DNA of 64,000 nt from Orobanche coerulescens (lineage: Eukaryota > Streptophyta > Magnoliopsida > Lamiales > Orobanchaceae): the NCBI GenBank assembly GCA_033398695.1, contig JAWKAU010000224.1:1-64000 (forward strand), written 5' to 3'. Positions 32,564-44,279 of the stretch are shown here, piece after piece (position 1 is the first letter of the stretch; each line of letters begins with the position of its first letter). The translations under genes were made by a program, and so were the position numbers. The notes below the pieces were generated by a model, which was given only the letters and a program-made list of their open reading frames with translations, was not told where the DNA came from and made no database searches.

Positions 32564-32936
32564 TTTGTGCCCGATTTCGCGTACCCAATGCGGATGAATT
32601 CTGAAATCACAGTGGATTCAAGAACGGAAACGAGATTAGAGTAAGAGATAAGAGGAATCAGCTCAAAGTGAAAAAAATCAGAACTCGATCGGAGAGTGGG
32701 ACAGAGCCTGGAGCTAAAGGAAGGAGATATTAATAAATGGAGTTTTTCAGAAAGTACAAAATTGGTTGGTTGTAGAGAAAGGACGAGCAGGCTTTTTATC
32801 AGTGTATATTAATGGTGAGATAGGGTTTCTGTACAGGTCAGAGAAACCATAGACGGGGTTAGCTAGTAATATGCTAGAGCCAGGAGCTCTGTATGTATAG
32901 ATGTGTGTGTGTAATGTGTGAACGTCTACAACTGTT

Positions 32937-32969
<33 letters not shown>

Positions 32970-33053
32970 CTGGGAAAAATGGTCGTTGGGGGTTATTTAA
33001 GGAACAAGGTACGGTGGGCGGTAGTATAAATAGGAGTACTAAATTAAATTACA
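32564..33053 (-). promoter_or_regulatory. PID 5' leader and promoter region
   Basis: Upstream of the PID start codon. It contains a roughly 30-bp CT repeat (GA on the plus strand, 32937-32967), a common feature of plant core promoters and 5' leaders, and AT-rich TATA-like sequence further out (TTAAATAA on the minus strand near 32992). The transcription start cannot be fixed. No clear TGTCTC auxin element was found close to the gene. Confidence 0.5.
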
Positions 33054-33303
33054 ACTCCCTCTCTCCTGGCCAAAGGTTGACGGAGGGTTTATATTTGGTA
33101 TATTTTAGGTAATAATTGATATAAGTAATGATGATTAAATGTGTGGTGGAGATTAAAAAATAAAAAGTATTGATTATGAATGAGTGGTGGAGATTAAAAA
33201 GTGAAAGATAATTGTTTGATTTGATCGTAAAAAGTGTTATATGTAAACTTACTAAAAGGACTACTTTTTGATAGAAATGTAAACCTTTGACGGAACGGAG
33301 GTA
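33054..33303. mobile_element. Stowaway-like MITE, diverged
   Basis: Left CTCCCTCTCTCC...CAAAGGTTGAC and the complement of the right, CTCCGTTCCGTCAAAGGTTTAC, are inverted. TA is present only on the right. It borders the PID promoter. Confidence 0.55.
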
Positions 33304-33425
33304 GTATTATATAAATTGTTGCTATCACCGAACTAGATAGTAGATACTCGGTCTTATATTAATTAATTTTTTATTTCTTTAGATTGAATTTTGATTTTAA
33401 TATGGATCTAGTAATATAAATTCTA

Positions 33426-34565
33426 GACTAAATTGTAAAAATCGTTCGTAAAGTTTGGTCAAATTGCATGTTTCGTCCAAACATTTAGAAAGTGCAAGGA
33501 TTGTCCGTGTGGGAAACCTTTGGGGCAAATATCGTCTCTGACCACCATCAAATGACTAAAATACCCTTGTCTTCTTCTTTTTTTATATTTATTTTCAGTT
33601 TTTTACACAAATGATCCTTGTGTTTCGCCAGGTTTTACAAATTTAGTCCTGATTCTTTTTTAAATTATTTACTTAACTATTAATATTAATATTATATTTT
33701 TATACGTTTTCGTCCATTTTTCTTATGTTTTTGTCCCTTTTTCTTACGTTTTTTCTATTTTCATACGTTTTTGTCTGTTTTTCTTACGTTTTTACCCGTT
33801 TTTCTAACGTTTTTTTAGTTTACATACGTTTTTGCCCGTTTTTATACGTTTCCATCCATTTTTATACGTTTTCGTCTGTTTTCTTACGTTTTCATCCGTT
33901 TTCGTCCGTTTTTCTTACGTCTTTTTGTTTTCATACGTTTTTATCCGTTTTTATAGTTTTTGCCCGTTTTCTTACATTTTCATTCGTTTTTATACGTTTT
34001 CGTCTATTTTTTAAGTTTTTGTCCCTTTTATCGGTTTTTGTCAGTTTTTGTTCATTTTTCTTTCGTTTTTGTAACGTATAAAAACAGATGAAAGCGTAAG
34101 AAAACGGGCGAAAACTTATAAAACGGAAAAAATGTAAGAAAAACGGACAAAAACGTAAGAAAAATGAACAAAAACTGACAAAAATCGATAAAAACGGACA
34201 AAAACTTAAGAAAAACGGACGTAAACGTATAAAAACAGATGAAAATGTAAGAAAACTGGCGAAAACGTATAACAACGGACGGAAACATTTAAAAAATAAT
34301 ACTAATAATAATAGTTAAATAAATAATTTAAAAAAAATCAGGACTAAATTTGTAAAACCTGGCGAAAGACAAGGACCATTTGTGCAAGAAACTGAAAAGA
34401 ATTATTGAAAAAGAAGAAGACAATGGTATTTTAGTCATTCGATGTTAGTGAGGGACGATATTTGCCCCAAAGGTTTCTCACATGGACGATCCTTGCACTT
34501 TCTAAACGTTTGAGACGAAACATGCAATTTGGCCAAACTTTAGGGACGATTTTTACAATTTACTC
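33426..34565. mobile_element. Foldback/Mutator-like element with palindromic minisatellite core
   Basis: TAAATTCTA (33417-33425) and TAAATTTTA (34566-34574) form an 8/9 duplication. Arms of about 280 bp are inverted copies: GACTAAATTGTAAAAATCG, AAAGTTTGGTCAAATTGCAT, TTTGGGGCAAATATCGTC, AAAATACCCTTGTCTTCTTC, GTTTTACAAATTTAGTCCTG. Between them lies an array of CGTTTTTGTCCGTTTTT-like units that reverses orientation near 34080, so the whole 1.1-kb element can fold back. The long open frames on both strands are products of the array. Confidence 0.85.
33700..34290. repeat. Minisatellite ACGTTTTCGTCCGTTTTT, inverted at its centre
   Basis: Units of about 18-24 bp (TTTTTATACGTTTTCGTCC, TTTTTCTTACGTTTTTGTCC) run forward to about 34080 and as complements (AAAAACGGACGAAAACGTA) from 34080 to 34290. 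Confidence 0.9.
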
Positions 34566-34805
34566 TAAATTTTATGATTAATATCTTAAGGTCAAAGTTC
34601 AATTTAAAAAGGAGAAAAACGTCAATTAATATGAAATGAAAGAAGTTCATCTTAGAACATGATGCACGTTGCAAGATACATGTCATTTGTGATTATTATT
34701 ATCATAATCACAATTACTAAATAACATAATTATAGTGAAAATATGATGTATCATTCCTTTTTTATGTTACGAATAATTTTTTATTATTCTACAATATAAC
34801 CACAA

Positions 34806-34806
34806 T

Positions 34807-34842
<36 letters not shown>
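34806..34842. repeat. (TA)n microsatellite
   Basis: About 34 bp alternating TA, flanked by near-repeats of CACGTTGCA at about 34664 and 34876. Confidence 0.9.
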
Positions 34843-34844
<2 letters not shown>

Positions 34845-34890
34845 TAATTACAACGGATATACCACAAATGCTATATCACGTTGCAGAGTA

Positions 34891-35244
34891 CTCCCTCCGT
34901 TCGTGAATAAGTTTCCTACTTACCATATATTTTTTTTCACTGGCCCGTTTACAATCAAATCAACACTTTTTACAACCAAATCAATACTACTTTCACTCTC
35001 ATTTTAATTTTTCCACTCAAAACAAGTGGGATCATTATTCCAGTCACAACAACTTCAACTTTATTTTATCTTTTCCACTCACAACAAGTGTAATTCTTAT
35101 TCCACTCACAATAATTTAAATTTCAATCAATTTTTACCACTTTCAAGAAGTGGGACATCTATTCCGCCCACAATAACTTTTTCAATTTTCTTAATCTTCA
35201 TGCTCAGCACAGAATGTGATACTTATTCTTAAATGGATGGATTG
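34891..35244. mobile_element. Stowaway-like MITE, diverged
   Basis: CTCCCTCCGTTCGTGAATAAG at the left; complement of the right end CAATCCATCCATTTAAGAATAAG; TA at both flanks. The interior repeats CACTCACAACAAGTG. Confidence 0.6.
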
Positions 35245-35660
35245 TAATTTTCCAATTAAGATGCATGGACCAAATATTTTGGTCCATAAATGAATTATGC
35301 CTCGTTTTTGGATTGGGATAACGTTCTCTTAAAATTAATATTTCAATGTCTCCTAGGAAAGACCCGTTTATTCGCAAGAATATGGGTCGGGATAACGTTC
35401 TCCTACAATTATATATTTAAATTAAAAATTCAAAAATCACAGAAATATGTAAGAAATTAGAATAAAAGACACAAAAAACAAAGTTCTAAAAGTCTAAAAA
35501 TTTAAAACCATGAGAAAAAAAATTAGGAACTACGCAGCGGAAGAGGAAAACAAAATGAACATTTCATTTTGAAAAATTAAATAAGACTATTTTTTATATA
35601 CTCTTTGTTCATTATCGTAATTTTCCTCACATCTTTTCTTCGTCATTCTTTTGTAGTCGG

Positions 35661-36804
35661 TGTTGTATTTCTGTGTTACATACTTGCTGGGCGGAAAGAG
35701 AAATTACAACTGGAATACAAAAAGTTACGACTCGAAAACAGAAACTACAAACTCGTACGGAAATTAAAATACAAAACTCAAAACAGAATTGAAAATACAA
35801 GAAATTAAATTGTAAAACCGTAAAATAATGCCGAGTCGAGGAATCCTCTATCCGCAAGATGAAATACGCCCCGGTAGTGCTTTCGGTTATCGCCCTCAAA
35901 GATAAAACGGCGACGTCTCGAATGTAGTAGCACCACAAGACCTACGAGCTCCGACAAACTTGAACGAGGTGAGGACGAAACTGTTACTATGAACTATGAA
36001 CTGTATGCTTTATGTTATATCCCAGAGTTTCGAAAAATTGCATGTACAGAAGCAAAGGTATGCATGCCTATTTATAGGTCATCTCACCTGCAGGGGGGTT
36101 TAAACACAGCCCTTATGGCTGTCATAATGTAGTCATTTATGCTGCATTATACTTAGGAGTTACGAATTTCAAACAAATAGCAGGTGTTACGAAATTCAAA
36201 CCTGTCATTAACTCCTCCTCAAACCTGTCATTGGACTGAATTTGAACAGTCAGGACGCATCTGGACTGTATTCAGCTCCTTAACCGCTCGAGGGATATAT
36301 CTGGACATCCTTATGTGCACATACGAGCTCAACTACGTTGTTGAGCTTGTCCAAAAATTTCTTTAAACTAGCCCAAGGCCAAGCCCACGAACACGCCCAA
36401 AGACCAATTGCCAAGATCCAAGATCAAGATCAAGGCCAAGGTCCAAGTTCCACGGTCCACGACACGCGGCTCGTGGCCGCAGCCGAGATCGAGGCGAGGC
36501 GGGCAGGCGGCGGCGCGCGGGTGTGCGCGCGTGTGGGCTTTAAGCCCATACACATGTGTCATTAATTATTACATGCATAAAGGTAACTCCTTATATACTA
36601 GAATGATGATGGTTTATTCTTCAATGTGGGATTCCATCCCTTATTAATTCACAATTAAGTGACAAACTTTAATTCACTATTTCTCACTTATCGGGAATCG
36701 GTTTAGAGAAAGTGAATATACCACGATCATCTACTCGGAACGTAGATCGATCCTATGATATTTAATTTTACAAAATAAAATTAAAATCATTAACGATTCC
36801 AACA
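35661..36804 (-). repeat. Copia-1 3' LTR
   Basis: 1,144 bp, matches the right LTR along its length apart from indels (for example a roughly 25-bp gap near 36220). Contains CCAAGATCCAAGATCAAG repeats, a GC-rich patch (36460-36540) and the palindrome TGGGCTTTAAGCCCA. Confidence 0.92.
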
Positions 36805-37346
36805 ATCCCCCACATGAGTGAAAATAGCCCAAATACAATATGCAGACTCAAGCTCAGTCCTCAAGAGGCGTTAAAGTATAAGGATGGGTAGTTCGTGACT
36901 TTGAACCTTCCATAGTTAACATCATCGGGTACACAGGCGGATTAGTGGCTTGATGCTTTGAACTATTCCCCCACGGCGTGCACCGAGACAATGGTGCTAA
37001 CACTTGAACACCTCAACCTCATCCGTTCTCACGTTTTCTGTCCTTTGCGGGCCTTGTATACCCCTTTGTATTCATAACTGTATTTCATGAACCGACCCCC
37101 ACTTCTCACTTATATAGGTGATTCTTTACCGAGTATCTTGCCATACTCAACCTCCTCGAGGTCTTTAGGAATCATTAAAAGTCATAGACTTAACCTCACC
37201 ACTAGGCAAGTTTTCAACACTCAGTTGCTCTATGGGGAATAAACTTAGATGAGTATTTCACATGAACTCTCATATCTTAGTTCTCCCATTGAACCAAGTT
37301 CTTGGGATCTACAGTCATCTTGGTTGGGTTACCACTATGATAATTT

Positions 37347-39264
37347 TCAATTTGTGGATTTTAAACCCACTCCCTGTAGCAATTTATTCATTTGATCACG
37401 GTTTAACCCTTTGGTTAGCGGATCCGCTAGGTTATCCAATGACCTCACATAGTCAATAGAGATAACCCCACTTTTGATCAAATGTCTCACGGTATTATGG
37501 CGTCGACGAATATATCGAGACTTTCCATTATACACGTTACTTCTTGCCCTACCAATAGCAGCTTGGCTATCGTAGTGTATCATCATCGCTGGTACTGGAT
37601 TTGACCAACATGGAATATCTTCTAGAAAGTTTCTGAGCCATTCGGCTTTTTCACCAGCTTTGTCCAAAGCTATGAATTCTGATTCCATGGTGGATCGGGC
37701 TATACACATTTGTTTCGCGAACTTCCACGAGACAGTTCCACCCCAATGGTAAACACGTAACCACTTGTAGAAAATGAACTTTTCGTATCGGATATCCAAT
37801 TCGCATCACAGTACCCTTCAAGTACCGGGGGGCATCTCGAATAGTGTAGCCCAAGGTTTTGGGTGTACTTTAAGTACCTCAAAACTCTAACGAGAGCTTT
37901 ACAATGCTCTTTGCTTGGATTGTTCGTGTAACGACTCAATTTGTTCACAGCGCAAGCTAAATCGGGTCGAGTGCAATTTGTAAGATACATTAAACACCCA
38001 ATGACTCGTGCATATTCTTCTTGTGTAACGGGTTCCCCTCGATTTTTGCTCAAGTGATCATTTAAATCTATTGGGTCTTAGCCGGAAAGCTATCAATAGC
38101 ATTAAACCTCTTGAGAACTTTCTCGGCATAGTGAGATTGTGTCAAGATGATTCCATCTGATTTTCTCCAAATTTCCATTCCAAGAATCACATCGGCTAGC
38201 CCCATGTCTTTCATGTCAAAATTTCTTTTTAACATGTTCTTAGTATCGTTAATCGCTTGTATATTGTTACCCATGATTAACATGTCATCTATATAGAGAC
38301 ACACAATAACATAACCGTTATTAGTGTTCTTAATATAAACACAATTATCACACTCGTTTATTTTAAAACCATTTGATAACATTACAGTATCAAATTTCAA
38401 GTGCCACTGTAGTGGAGCTTGTCTCAATCCATATAGAGACTTAACCAGTTTGCATACCTTTTTCTCTTGTCCAGATACTACAAACCCTTCAGGTTGTTCC
38501 ATATAGATCTCTTTATCCAGATCACCGTTCAAAAAAGCAGTCTTAACATCCATTTGATGAATCTCAAGATCGTGCAAAGCAACAATCGCGAGAAGCACTC
38601 GAGTAGATGTAATTCTCGTTACAGGTGAATAGGTATCGAAAAAATCGTACCCTTCCTTTAGTTTGAAACCTTTGACTACTAAACAAGCTTTATACTTGTC
38701 AATTGACCCATCAGCCTTGTACTTTCTTTTAAGGATCAATTTGCATCTTAAGGGCTTACAACCTTCAGGTAAATCAACCAAAACCCAAGTGTGGTTTTGT
38801 AAAATTGAGTCAATTTCACTCTGAACAGCTTCTTTCAAGAGCAACCCGTCTGGTCTGGCATAAGCTACTTTGATCGATGTTGGTTCTTCATTCAACATGA
38901 ATGCTATGTAGTCAGGTCCAAATGTCTTTGGTGTCCTAAGCCTACTACCACGTCTCGGTTCTACATCTTCTATATTAGATCTTGATCGCTTACGTGACTT
39001 TGGATCTACATCTACAGGTTTTGAACTTGTTCCTTCATCATCAACTCTATTGCTAGAATTGTTCTCAACTTTATCATTATCCTTACAAGGATATATGTTT
39101 TCAAAGAATACAGCATTCCTTGATTCAATTGTTATTCCCACAATCATTTCAGGAACTTCTGACATGTGGATAACAAACCGATAGGCACTACTGTTCAGTG
39201 CATACCCAATAAAGATACAATCGACCGTCTTAGGTCCGATTTTAACTTGTTTAGGTAGAGGTAC
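37347..39264 (-). pseudogene. Copia-1 reverse transcriptase and RNase H
   Basis: Starts after an in-frame TAG at 39264-39262 that separates it from integrase in the same frame. RT motifs: NHTWVLVDLPEGCKPL, KYKACLVVKGF, MDVKTAFLNGDL (motif A), KSLYGLRQAPLQWH, CLYIDDMLIMG (motif C). A frameshift at about 38070 precedes LMYLTNCTRPDLACAVNKLS and another near 37780 precedes RNase H ([42 protein letters not shown]). The protein cannot be made from this copy. Confidence 0.92.
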
Positions 39265-40410
39265 CTAAACCTTAGCCAAACACCCCCACACTTTGAGATA
39301 TTTGTATGAAGGTTTTCTACCTTTCCACAACTCATAAGGGGTAATATCCTTACCTTTGCATGGAATCTTGTTCAATATGTAGTTGGCTGTCAAGACAGCT
39401 TCCCCCCACATGTTCTGGGGCAACCCTGAACTAATCAATAAGGCATTCATCGTATCTTTAAGTATTCGATTCTTACGTTCAGCAATGCCATTAGATTGTG
39501 GTGCATATGGAGCTGTTGTTTGATTAATTATACCACTCTCATTGCATAATTCCTCAAACGGAGCTACATATTCGCCATCTCTATCGCTTCGAACCATCTT
39601 AATACGATAGCCTAATTGATTCTCGACTTCATTCTTGAAGTTCTTAAAAGCTTCAATAGCCTCATCTTTACTTCTTAAAAGATAAAGATAACAATATCTT
39701 GTGCAGTCATCCATAAAAGTGATAAAGTACTTCTTACCACCTCTAGTTTGCACAAACTTTAAATCACACACGTCTGTGTGAATTAATTCAAGGGATTTTA
39801 TGTTCCGTTTTACCGAATGAAACGTAAGTTTCGTCATTTTTGCTTCAACACAAATCTCACATTTGTTTTGAGTATTGACTTCGTTTAATTTCAGTAAATC
39901 TAAGTTTACTAATCTTTTTATAGCATTTAGATTCACATGACCTAATCTACAATGACATAAATCAAAACACTCAGTCAAGTAAGAGGAAGCAATAGTATTC
40001 TCATTAGCATTTCCAGATTTGGTTACATGGTGTATAGCCAAAACATTGAGTTTAAAGAGTCCCTCCGTGAGGTAACCCCTACCAAGAAACCTATCAAACT
40101 TTTTTATGATAATTCTATCTGACTCAAACACTAGTTTAAACCCATTTTTAACTAGTATAGAGCCCGAGATCAAGTTCTTCCTCATATCAGGAACATGAAG
40201 CACATTATTCAAAGTGAGAGTCTGTCCTGACATAAGTTTGAGGTCCACTTCTCCAACTCCGACAATCTCAGATGAAGATGGATTCCCCATGTTGAGCTTC
40301 CTCCCCTCAATAGCTTGATAGTTCTTAAACTGACTCCGATCGGCACCAACGTGGGCGGTTGCACCGGTGTCGACGTACCAACCACCTTGGTTCTCAACGT
40401 GGTTGACTTA
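39265..40410 (-). pseudogene. Copia-1 protease and integrase
   Basis: Protease active site [10 protein letters not shown] is read near 40360-40390, one frame from the integrase ORF. Integrase: zinc-binding [15 protein letters not shown] ... CEICVEAKM, then core acidic residues in [21 protein letters not shown] and the NGIAERKNR segment. It ends at an in-frame stop in the GCLAKV-VPLPK region. Confidence 0.9.
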
Positions 40411-41515
40411 CTCGGTGACCACACCAGCAAGGTCATCCTCTTTCCATTCACCATTAGTCTCGGCGATGTTGGCAACATGTTTCTTCTTCTTATTGGCTTT
40501 CGGCTTCCGGTAGTCCTTCGCCGCGTGCCCATGTTTGCCACAATTGAAGCAATCACCATCAAACTTCTTGACTGGTTGCTTCCCTTTGCTCTTGTTTTGG
40601 ACACTTGGACGAGCTCGTTTGTTGGAGGGACCGCCATGTTCCAACAGATTGGCCTTAGCATCAATCACGCCTTTTGGTTTGTGGTCATTTTTGCGCACGT
40701 CTGACTCGATGCGCAGTTTCACAATCAAGTCTTCAAGAGTCATCTCCTTTCTCTTGTGTTTGAGATAGCTCTTGAAGTCTTTCCAACTGGGGGGCAACTT
40801 CTCGATCACAGTTGCTACAGTGAAAGCGTCCGGCAGGACGATTCCTCAGCATTGACATCATGAACGATGAGTTGGAACTCTTGCACTTGGTCCATGATTG
40901 GTTTTGAGTCAACCATCTTGTAGTCCAAATATTTGACGACTACAAATTTCTTTGTACCTGCATCATCACTACGGTACCTCTTTTCAAGTGCTTCCCACAT
41001 CTCTTTTGATGTTTACAACAGAATAAACATTGTACAAACTATTTTCTAAGGAATTCAGAATAAAGTTTTTACAAAGATAGTCTCCATTGTGCCATTTGTC
41101 ATAGGCACTGTAAAACTAGTCTCTTGAGCACTTGGCACCGGTGGCGCATCTTTCTTAAGGAAGTTAGCAAACCCCAATGTTGTCAAATAGAACAACATCT
41201 TATGTTGCCACCTTTTAAAGTCGGCACCACCAAACTCTGGCAGCTTCTCGGCGGTAGGCATCATCCTAGGCCCGAGATTGTTCCAAAAAAGGAACCACTC
41301 GTGTTGAACCCGTAGGCTCCAACACTAGATCCTAACATGGATCCCACGGTACCACTAAAAGTGGAACCGACGGTGCCACTCGAGGTGGATCCACCGGTAG
41401 TCAGAAATGGGTTGTTAAAAACCCAACCAGTTGTTGTTGACATCGTTGAAGCATTCGTGTTGAACAACGTCGAGCCGATAGTTGTTGACGTGGTTGAGTC
41501 AATAGAGTTCGCCAT
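40411..41515 (-). pseudogene. Copia-1 Gag, fragmented
   Basis: Pieces in different frames: a Ser/Thr/Gly-rich start (41515-41261), LPEFGGADFKRWQHKMLFYL (41255-41055), [19 protein letters not shown] (41000-40815), then LPPSWKDFKSYLKHKRKEM and a zinc knuckle CFNCGKHGHAAKDY in which the last Cys is replaced by Tyr. Frame breaks lie near 41260, 41020 and 40815. Confidence 0.88.
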
Positions 41516-41654
41516 GAGTGAGGCGAAGGTCGCGGAGACAGTGGTAGCGGTGATGGCGGAGTCGGTGGCAGCAACGGTAGTCGATATCTCCAGTTGTAGG
41601 ATTTAGCAAGTAAAAATATTTCGTCTTGCGCTTGTTGTATTTCTGTGTTACAAA

Positions 41655-42447
41655 TAGGGCAGTTATCGGACGGCCTGCCCGGTTTTGATGCACTTAACCG
41701 TCCTAAGGTACGGATAGACTGGTCCGACGGTAAGAAAACCGGGTCATATTTAAGATCCGGAACCGGTCCGAAATAGGTACCAGGTAGACCCGGTCCGAAT
41801 CCGAAACCCGAATCCGAAACCCGAATCCGGAACTCGGAAACCCGAATCCAGAAATGAGAGAGTAGTGGAAGGGATGAGGCATATTTATAGTTGATACCAA
41901 GGCTTTTAGATGGTTTATCCCACCAATGTGGGATGAAACCTTAAGAAAAATAGTGATGGAACTCAAGGTGAACCAAGGTTCAAGCCATGCTCAAGTTCAA
42001 GCCAATAAAGCTTAGACCATCGGGTTCAAGCTGGAAGACTCAAACCACAAGGAACCAAAAAAAGAACTCGTTATGAACCCAAAGCCGCAAGGCAAGGCTC
42101 AAGCCAATGGGCTTGAACCACCATTGATGGCTTAAGGTTTGATGTGTTAAAAAATGAAAGGGTGAGCACCTATTTATAGTAGTGGATGGGAGCTAGATTT
42201 GTTGCTCCAAGCAATGTGGGATGGGAAGAAAATCCCAATTCCATGATGGTTTTGAACAAGGGAATTATTTTGTAATTAATTATTTTGTATTAATTAGATC
42301 TATATTATATTGTATTGTTATTAATTATTTTGTATTAATTAGATCTATTATTATCAAGTTATTAATTAATTTTTTTATTACTATAATTAATAAATATAAT
42401 AACAAGTAATAAAAATTTTATATACCAAAGTACATATCCATTGTTTG

Positions 42448-42525
<78 letters not shown>

Positions 42526-42687
42526 CCGGGTCTTTTTCCGGTTTTCTCGGTCCGGGTCTTATCGGTTTCGGTTCAATGTTTAGAACTCGAATCCGAACTC
42601 GTTAATTATCGGGTGAGTTTCGGTTTCGGGTTTTTCGGTCCGATTCTTGACCGGGTTTCGGGTTCACTCGGACCGCTAACAACCCTA
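41655..42687. mobile_element. hAT-type element inserted in the copia-1 5' LTR
   Basis: The 8-bp duplication GTTACAAA is at 41647-41654 and 42688-42695. Ends TAGGGCAGTTATCGGACGG and (complement) TAGGGTTGTTAGCGGTCCG. Interior repeats CCGAATCCGAAACC; a GT/TA microsatellite lies at 42449-42522. No transposase: a 1,033-bp non-autonomous element. Confidence 0.92.
42449..42522. repeat. (GT)n(TA)n microsatellite
   Basis: About 18 bp of GT and then more than 50 bp of TA within the hAT element. Confidence 0.95.
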
Positions 42688-43886
42688 GTTACAAACTTGC
42701 TGGGCGGAAAGAGAAATTACAACTGGAATACAAAAAGTTACAACTCGAAAACAGAAACTACAAACTCGTACGGAAATGAAAATACAAACTCGAAATAGAA
42801 TTGAAAATACAAGAAATTAAATTGTAAAACTGTAAACTAATGCTGAGTCGAGGAATCCTCTATCCGCAAGACGAAATACGCCCCGGTAGTGCTTTCGGTT
42901 TTGACGTATCGCCCCCAAAGATAAAACGGAAACGTCTCGAAGGTAGTAGCACCACAAGACCTACGAGCTCCGGCGAACTTGAACGAGGTGAGGACGAAGC
43001 TGTTACTATGAACTATGAACTGTATATTTTATGCTGTATGTCAGAGTTTTGAAAAATTGCATGTACAGAAGCAAATGTATGCATGACTATTTATAGGCCA
43101 TCTCACCTGCAGGGGGGTTTAAACACAGCCTTTATGGGTATCATAATGCAGTCATTTATGCTGCATTATGCTTAGGAGTTACGAATTTCAAACAAATAAC
43201 AGGGGTTACGAAATTCAAACCTGCCATTAACTCCTCCTCATAACACCTGGGAGGTTACTTCCGGGTTGGACTGAATTTGAACAGTCAGGGCGCACCTGGA
43301 CTGTATTCAGCTCCTTAACCGCTCGAGGGATGTATCTGGATATCATTATGTGCACATACGAGCCCAACTACGTTGTTGAGCTTGTCCAAAAAATTCTTTA
43401 AGCTAGCCCAAGGCCTAGCTCACGGCCAAGCCCACGAACAGGCCCAAAGACCAATTGCCAAGATCCAAGTCCAAGTCCAAGTCCAAGTCCAAGATCAAGA
43501 TCAAGGCCAAGGCCAACGTCCAAGTTCCAAGTTCCACGGTCCCGGCACGCGGCTCGCGGCCGAGGCCGAGGCGGGCGGGCGCGGCGGCGGCGCGCGCGTG
43601 TGCGCGTGTGTGGGCTTTAAGCCCATACACATGTGCCATTAATTATTATATGTATAAAGGTAACTCCTTATATACTAGATTAATGATGGTTCATTATTCA
43701 ATGTGGGATTCCATCCCTTATTAATTCACAATTAAGTGACAAACTTTAATTCACTATTTCTTACTCACCGGGAATCGGTTTAGAGAAACTGAATATACCA
43801 CGATCATCTACGCGGAACGTAGATCGATCCTATGATATTTAATTTTACAAAATAAAATTAAAATCATTAACGATTCCAACAGTCGG

Positions 43887-44279
43887 TACCTTTATATTTT
43901 GATTCTGTAAAATTTTTTGATAAATATTTATATAAAATGTAGTTATAATGTAAAATGCAAGTATTATCTTTTGTGGCCGGCAAAAAGGAAAATATATAAC
44001 AGGAGAACTAGATACTGATAAATCAAACCAATTTAGATTCTCACTCCAACCACATATTTGTTTTGTCATAAAACTGCAAGAAACTAAAGAGAATATATAG
44101 AGAATATAGAGAAGGTATTTCTCTTGGAATCAATTTTCATTAAGAACCGAAGCCTTATTTATAGAAAAACTTCAGATGGCACAAACGTAATTACATAATT
44201 TCATCAGGGGGATAATAGTCATTCATATGTTATAATATATTATCTTATTACGCACTTCGAGAAGTGCGCATTTCAACAC
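43887..44279 (-). mobile_element. 3' LTR of an older copia element (copia-2), partial
   Basis: On the minus strand the LTR starts TGTTGAAATGCGCACTTC (44279), directly after the polypurine ATCAAGGGGAG. A TATA box CTATAAATAAGG lies at about 44154-44165. Its far end is not resolved; copia-1 may have inserted in it, since the sequence left of 35656 would then be its continuation. Confidence 0.75.

Larger units (their letters stand above)
35661..43881 (-). mobile_element. Complete Ty1/copia retrotransposon (copia-1), decayed
   Basis: The two LTRs both run TGTTG...CAACA and are bounded by the 5-bp duplication GTCGG (35656-35660 and 43882-43886). The element reads right to left. A polypurine GTGGGGGAT lies just inside the left LTR (36805-36813 on the plus strand as ATCCCCCAC). 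Order on the minus strand is Gag, protease, integrase, RT, RNase H, the copia order. The 5' LTR is enlarged by a hAT insertion. No clean tRNA-Met primer site is visible next to the 5' LTR; TGGAGATATCG about 45 bp inside may be a degenerate one. Confidence 0.93.
41633..43881 (-). repeat. Copia-1 5' LTR, interrupted by a hAT element
   Basis: Begins TGTTGTATTTCTGTG (41633), broken at 41655-42687 by the hAT insertion, continues as ACTTGCTGGGCGG and ends ATTCCAACA at 43881. Removing the insert and one GTTACAAA restores the match to the left LTR. Confidence 0.92.

Noticed and set aside
33725..34288. Open frames of about 60-118 codons rich in F, S and V on both strands
   Set aside because: Produced by the T-rich minisatellite in the foldback element; both strands open because the array is periodic and inverted.
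43373..43724. GC-rich ORFs with QVQVQVQDQ or SKSKSKSK repeats, also near 36338-36647
   Set aside because: CCAAGTCCAAGTCC repeats in the copia-1 LTRs; present in both LTRs and open in several frames.
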